NCBI GenBank assembly: GCA_035946615.1
Contig: DASYZB010000117.1
Coordinates: forward strand, 1 to 36,127
Origin: Verrucomicrobiia bacterium
GTDB taxonomy: Bacteria > Verrucomicrobiota > Verrucomicrobiia > Limisphaerales > UBA8199
Length of the DNA: 36,127 nt
Direction of reading: 5' to 3'
A program made the position numbers and the translations under genes. How positions within the stretch are numbered: position 1 is the stretch's first letter; every line of letters begins with the position of its first letter. This document shows positions 33,588 to 36,127 of this stretch, piece after piece. The notes beneath the pieces are model-generated. The model did no database searches. It saw only the letters and a list, made by a program, of their open reading frames with translations, and was not told where the DNA came from.

Positions 33588-33735
33588 CAACCCCCGCGCG
33601 CCGAGCCAGCGCCTGCTGCCGGCACATCAGATTACTGAGGAGTTCGTAACATGATCTACATCGCTTCGTTGGTCCTGACGCAGTCAATTGGGCGAATTAA
33701 ATTGTTCCCCTTCCAAGGCCGTATCCAAGCCGGTT

Positions 33736-33930
33736 TCAGCTCTCTGAGCAGCCTGTTGATGAAGATCGGGTCGATGCTCCGGCCCTTTTTGCCTTCGTGG
33801 CCATTCGAATGATCAGGGAAATGATGCCTGCCAGCACCGCAGCAACGGCGATCAAGATGAAGAGCATGGTCAGAACCAGGATGATCTCGCCACCGCCCAG
33901 ATTAAACAAACCAAACATTGTATTTGTCAT
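33736..33930 (-). CDS. Small membrane protein with TatA-like N-terminus
   Basis: The 64-aa minus-strand protein begins with FGLFNLGGGEIILVL, which resembles the start of Verrucomicrobiota TatA/TatE proteins. It then carries a second, continuous hydrophobic stretch (to about residue 43) and a short basic, Ser-rich tail. The hinge and amphipathic helix motif of true TatA (FG-x-KK-L-P) is absent, so it is probably not a functional Tat translocase subunit. A GGGA lies about 5-8 bases before its ATG at 33930. It is divergent from the secreted hypothetical gene at 34047, with a shared 116-bp gap. Confidence 0.6.
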   Translation of the reverse strand: MTNTMFGLFNLGGGEIILVLTMLFILIAVAAVLAGIISLIIRMATKAKRAGASTRSSSTGCSES

Positions 33931-34006
33931 TTCGTTCCCTTCTCAGTTTCACGACCCGTGCTCACTCGTGCCGGGCCAATGACATGTTTCGCCGCGAATT
34001 TCCGCT

Positions 34007-34035
34007 TTGACTGAGACGGCAATTTCGTTTACCCT
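34007..34035 (+). promoter_or_regulatory. Possible promoter for the secreted hypothetical gene
   Basis: TTGACT (34007-34012, five of six matches) is followed after 17 bp by TACCCT (34030-34035, three of six), placing a start about at the ATG of the downstream gene. It sits in the divergent 116-bp gap. The match is weak. Confidence 0.28.
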
Positions 34036-34046
34036 GAGGGCCTGAA

Positions 34047-35072
34047 ATGAGCTTCATGCTGATGCGCTCCAATTATTGGCTTTCGGCCCTGGTAGGCCTG
34101 AGTGGCTTGCTCGCCGTCCAGTTGCGGGCGCAGGATAAATTCCCGCGCCGCGAGTTGGAGCTGTCGGAAACCAACAGCCTTGAAGTATTCACGAATCTGA
34201 ACGAGTTGGGCAGCCGTTTGGATGGCTTGCGCCAGGATTTTGAGGATGAATTGAACAACATTCGGCATCCATCCAGGAGTTCGCTCGATGGCGTGCTGGT
34301 CCCCTCCTATTATCCGCCGGCTGCCCGGACTGCCCCTTCCAACAAGTCCAAGGACGAATTGGACCTGCAAAGCTTCTTGTTCCAAGACATGCTCCCGGGC
34401 GGCCAGGACGATATGAGCCAGGGGAATACCGGCGGGCGTCCAAAAACCCAGAAAGAGAAAACAGACCTGTATTACGAAATGTTGGGCGTGGGCAACCTCA
34501 ACCCCAACGCTTCCGTTTTCGGGGATGCGTTCAATTCGCTCAATGCCAAGACGCCGCCGCAGAGCCCTCAAACCGACGACGACCCGATGCGCCCCAGCGA
34601 CTTGAGCGGTACCCAGCAAAGTTTCAAAAACTTCCTGGGAGAAAACTCTGACAGCGTGTTCACCCGCAGTTCGAGCAGAGGCGCTCTGAGTGGGTTCCTG
34701 GGCACAGTGGCGCCGATGACTGCGCAGCAGGTCGAGGCCCGTAAAAACTACATGGATGACTACCGCAAGATATTGGATGACTCCAGCCCGGACGCTGTTA
34801 TCAATCCGCTATATGCCCCTGTAAATTCCGCCCTTCCGCAATCGACCAACTACGGAATTTTGGGCGCTTTGCCCTCCAGTACTCGTGATGGACTTACCAC
34901 CATCCCGGCCGCCCCTCCTCCGGTCAGGGCCCTAACCACTGTGCCAGATTTGAATTCGACCGTCCTCAACCAGTGGAACCCGATGTATGTGGCGCCTGCA
35001 CCGCAGCCGGCCAAGCCAAGCCCAAGCTCCTTTTACGTCCCCATGATGGAGACCCCCCGCCGAAAGTTCTAA
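34047..35072 (+). CDS. Secreted hypothetical protein
   Basis: I do not recognise a family. The 341-aa protein has a signal peptide (WLSALVGLSGLLAVQLRAQD, cleavage after about residue 28), then a charged helical stretch (LNELGSRLDGLRQDFEDELNN, about 50-71) and a long region rich in Pro, Ser, Asn and Asp, with little predicted fold. The C-terminal 60 residues are Pro-rich (AAPPPVRALT, APAPQPAKPSPSSF). The coiled-coil-like start and disordered tail suggest an envelope scaffold or linker. It is convergent with moeA, with only 11 bp between stops, and divergent from the TatA-like gene. Confidence 0.7.
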   Translation: MSFMLMRSNYWLSALVGLSGLLAVQLRAQDKFPRRELELSETNSLEVFTNLNELGSRLDGLRQDFEDELNNIRHPSRSSLDGVLVPSYYPPAARTAPSNKSKDELDLQSFLFQDMLPGGQDDMSQGNTGGRPKTQKEKTDLYYEMLGVGNLNPNASVFGDAFNSLNAKTPPQSPQTDDDPMRPSDLSGTQQSFKNFLGENSDSVFTRSSSRGALSGFLGTVAPMTAQQVEARKNYMDDYRKILDDSSPDAVINPLYAPVNSALPQSTNYGILGALPSSTRDGLTTIPAAPPPVRALTTVPDLNSTVLNQWNPMYVAPAPQPAKPSPSSFYVPMMETPRRKF

Positions 35073-35083
35073 GAGCTGCCGGC

Positions 35084-36127
35084 TCACCCCCACAGGAGCA
35101 CATGCACGCCGGCGCCCGCCGGCAAGGTTACTCCCGGGGGCGCCTCGACCAGGCCATTGGATGCCGCCAACGAACTCAAGACGTGCGCGGCCTGAACACC
35201 GGCCGAGGACACCTTCCCGGATGCATCCACGACGACCCGCAAGAAATGAGGGCGCTCGCCGGAATTGGACAGCGCCTCGGCTAAAACACCAGGGTGGCCG
35301 GGCAAATTCACTTCGGAGGCCCCTTGCCAGCGCAACAATGCTGGCCGCACCAAAAACAGGAATGTCACCAGAGCCGAAACAGGGTTGCCAGGCAAACCAA
35401 ACAGAAACTTTCCCGCGCAACGCCCAAACACAAAAGGGCGCCCCGGTTTGATGGCGACTTTCCAAAACTCAAGCTCCCCTCCGGCATCGGCCAATGCGCG
35501 CTTAACAAAGTCCATCTCGCCCACCGAAACGCCGCCGCAAGTGACCACAGCATCACACTGGGCCAAGGCCGCATCTAACGCCGCGCGAGTGGCCGCGCGA
35601 TTGTCCTGCACAAGAGGCAGAACTACCGGGCATCCGCCTGCGCGAGCGATGAGCGCGCCGAGCCCGGCCCGATTGCTTTCATAAATCTGGCCCGGCCCCA
35701 GCCGTTCCCCGGCCTCTTTCAATTCAGAACCTGTGGCCAGCAGTCCGATAACAGGTTGTGCGCCGACAACGACTTCGCCCAGACCGGTGGCAGCCAGCAG
35801 ACTCAGTTGCCCGGGGTTCAAAATTGTGCCCGCCTCCATCAATGTCGTTCCCGCTTTGATGTCTTCGCCGCGCAATCGCACATTTTCCCATGGACGCGCC
35901 TGTTCCAGAATCCATACCGCCTCGGGACTTGCAGGGTCCAGCCGGGTGTCCTCCTGCATCACGACGGCATCGGCTCCCCCTGGCAAAGGCGACCCTGTAA
36001 AAAGCCGGATGCAACTCCCAGGGGCCAGGTCACCGGAGAAGTTTTCGCCTGCCGGGACGCGTCCGCTGAGGTGGAGGCAGACAGGCGTTTCCGGGCGGGC
36101 TAAGGCGACATCGGCCGCACGAACGGC
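35084..36127 (-). CDS. moeA: Molybdopterin molybdotransferase MoeA (5' end cut by window edge)
   Basis: MoeA inserts molybdate into adenylylated molybdopterin, the last step of molybdenum cofactor synthesis. The minus-strand frame stays open to the last base and begins within AVRAAD, the end of the usual DGYAVRAAD active-site motif, so only about 60-70 N-terminal residues lie outside. Further blocks are FTGSPLPGGADAVVMQED, LLATGSEL, the MPT-binding CGGVSVGEMDFV, KVAIKPGRP and GLPGNPVSALVTF, then a small C-terminal beta domain. The TTG-headed reading frame that starts at 35986 is internal and not the true start. No other cofactor genes are visible. Confidence 0.95.
   Translation of the reverse strand, partial: AVRAADVALARPETPVCLHLSGRVPAGENFSGDLAPGSCIRLFTGSPLPGGADAVVMQEDTRLDPASPEAVWILEQARPWENVRLRGEDIKAGTTLMEAGTILNPGQLSLLAATGLGEVVVGAQPVIGLLATGSELKEAGERLGPGQIYESNRAGLGALIARAGGCPVVLPLVQDNRAATRAALDAALAQCDAVVTCGGVSVGEMDFVKRALADAGGELEFWKVAIKPGRPFVFGRCAGKFLFGLPGNPVSALVTFLFLVRPALLRWQGASEVNLPGHPGVLAEALSNSGERPHFLRVVVDASGKVSSAGVQAAHVLSSLAASNGLVEAPPGVTLPAGAGVHVLLWG

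Overview
The window looks like chromosomal DNA from a Verrucomicrobiota bacterium, most likely a free-living soil or water lineage near Limisphaerales/Pedosphaera. This is inference from gene content and style: G+C-rich Gram-negative genes, few Shine-Dalgarno sequences, a secreted TPR/FG-GAP protein, lipoprotein sugar enzymes, pseudopilin-like proteins and REP-like palindromes between genes. I see no rRNA, tRNA, CRISPR array or phage genes. Twenty-seven protein genes are supported. Twenty-five are on the plus strand. A small membrane protein near 33.8 kb and a right-edge moeA are on the minus strand.

Left part (1-9.5 kb): a TIM-barrel sugar isomerase/epimerase and a Gfo/Idh/MocA oxidoreductase form a tight pair. 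recA follows, flanked on both sides by a 54-bp hairpin-bearing direct repeat. Just downstream is a 134-bp element with 25-bp terminal inverted repeats and a perfect 9-bp flanking duplication, which I read as a MITE-like insertion. Next come an outer-membrane barrel-like protein, a compact AT-richer type II restriction-modification pair (beta-class SPPY methyltransferase overlapping a BglII/BstYI-family endonuclease), and glnD, the PII uridylyltransferase/nitrogen sensor.

Middle (9.5-19 kb): hypA-hypB (nickel insertion chaperones) stand without hydrogenase or urease genes. An L-arabinose-type set follows: araB, araD, a lipoprotein galactose mutarotase and an SGLT-like sodium/sugar symporter, with no araA in view. 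The symporter is closely followed by a 773-aa envelope protein made of twenty 32-residue helical repeats.

Right part (19-36 kb): a probable operon encodes a heavy-metal-type RND efflux system (lipoprotein fusion protein, CzcA-like pump, a proline-rich secreted protein of unknown role, NodT-type outer-membrane lipoprotein), then a pseudopilin-like protein and a NarL-type histidine kinase/response regulator pair. Beyond it lie a cytosolic TPR protein, a DUF883-like membrane-anchored protein, a 1101-aa TPR/FG-GAP/UnbV-like exported protein, a TatA-like small membrane protein divergent from a secreted hypothetical protein, and moeA (molybdopterin molybdotransferase), cut by the window edge.

The best candidates for something undescribed are the MITE-like element beside recA, the 20-repeat solenoid linked to the sugar symporter, and the extra secreted component inside the RND efflux operon.
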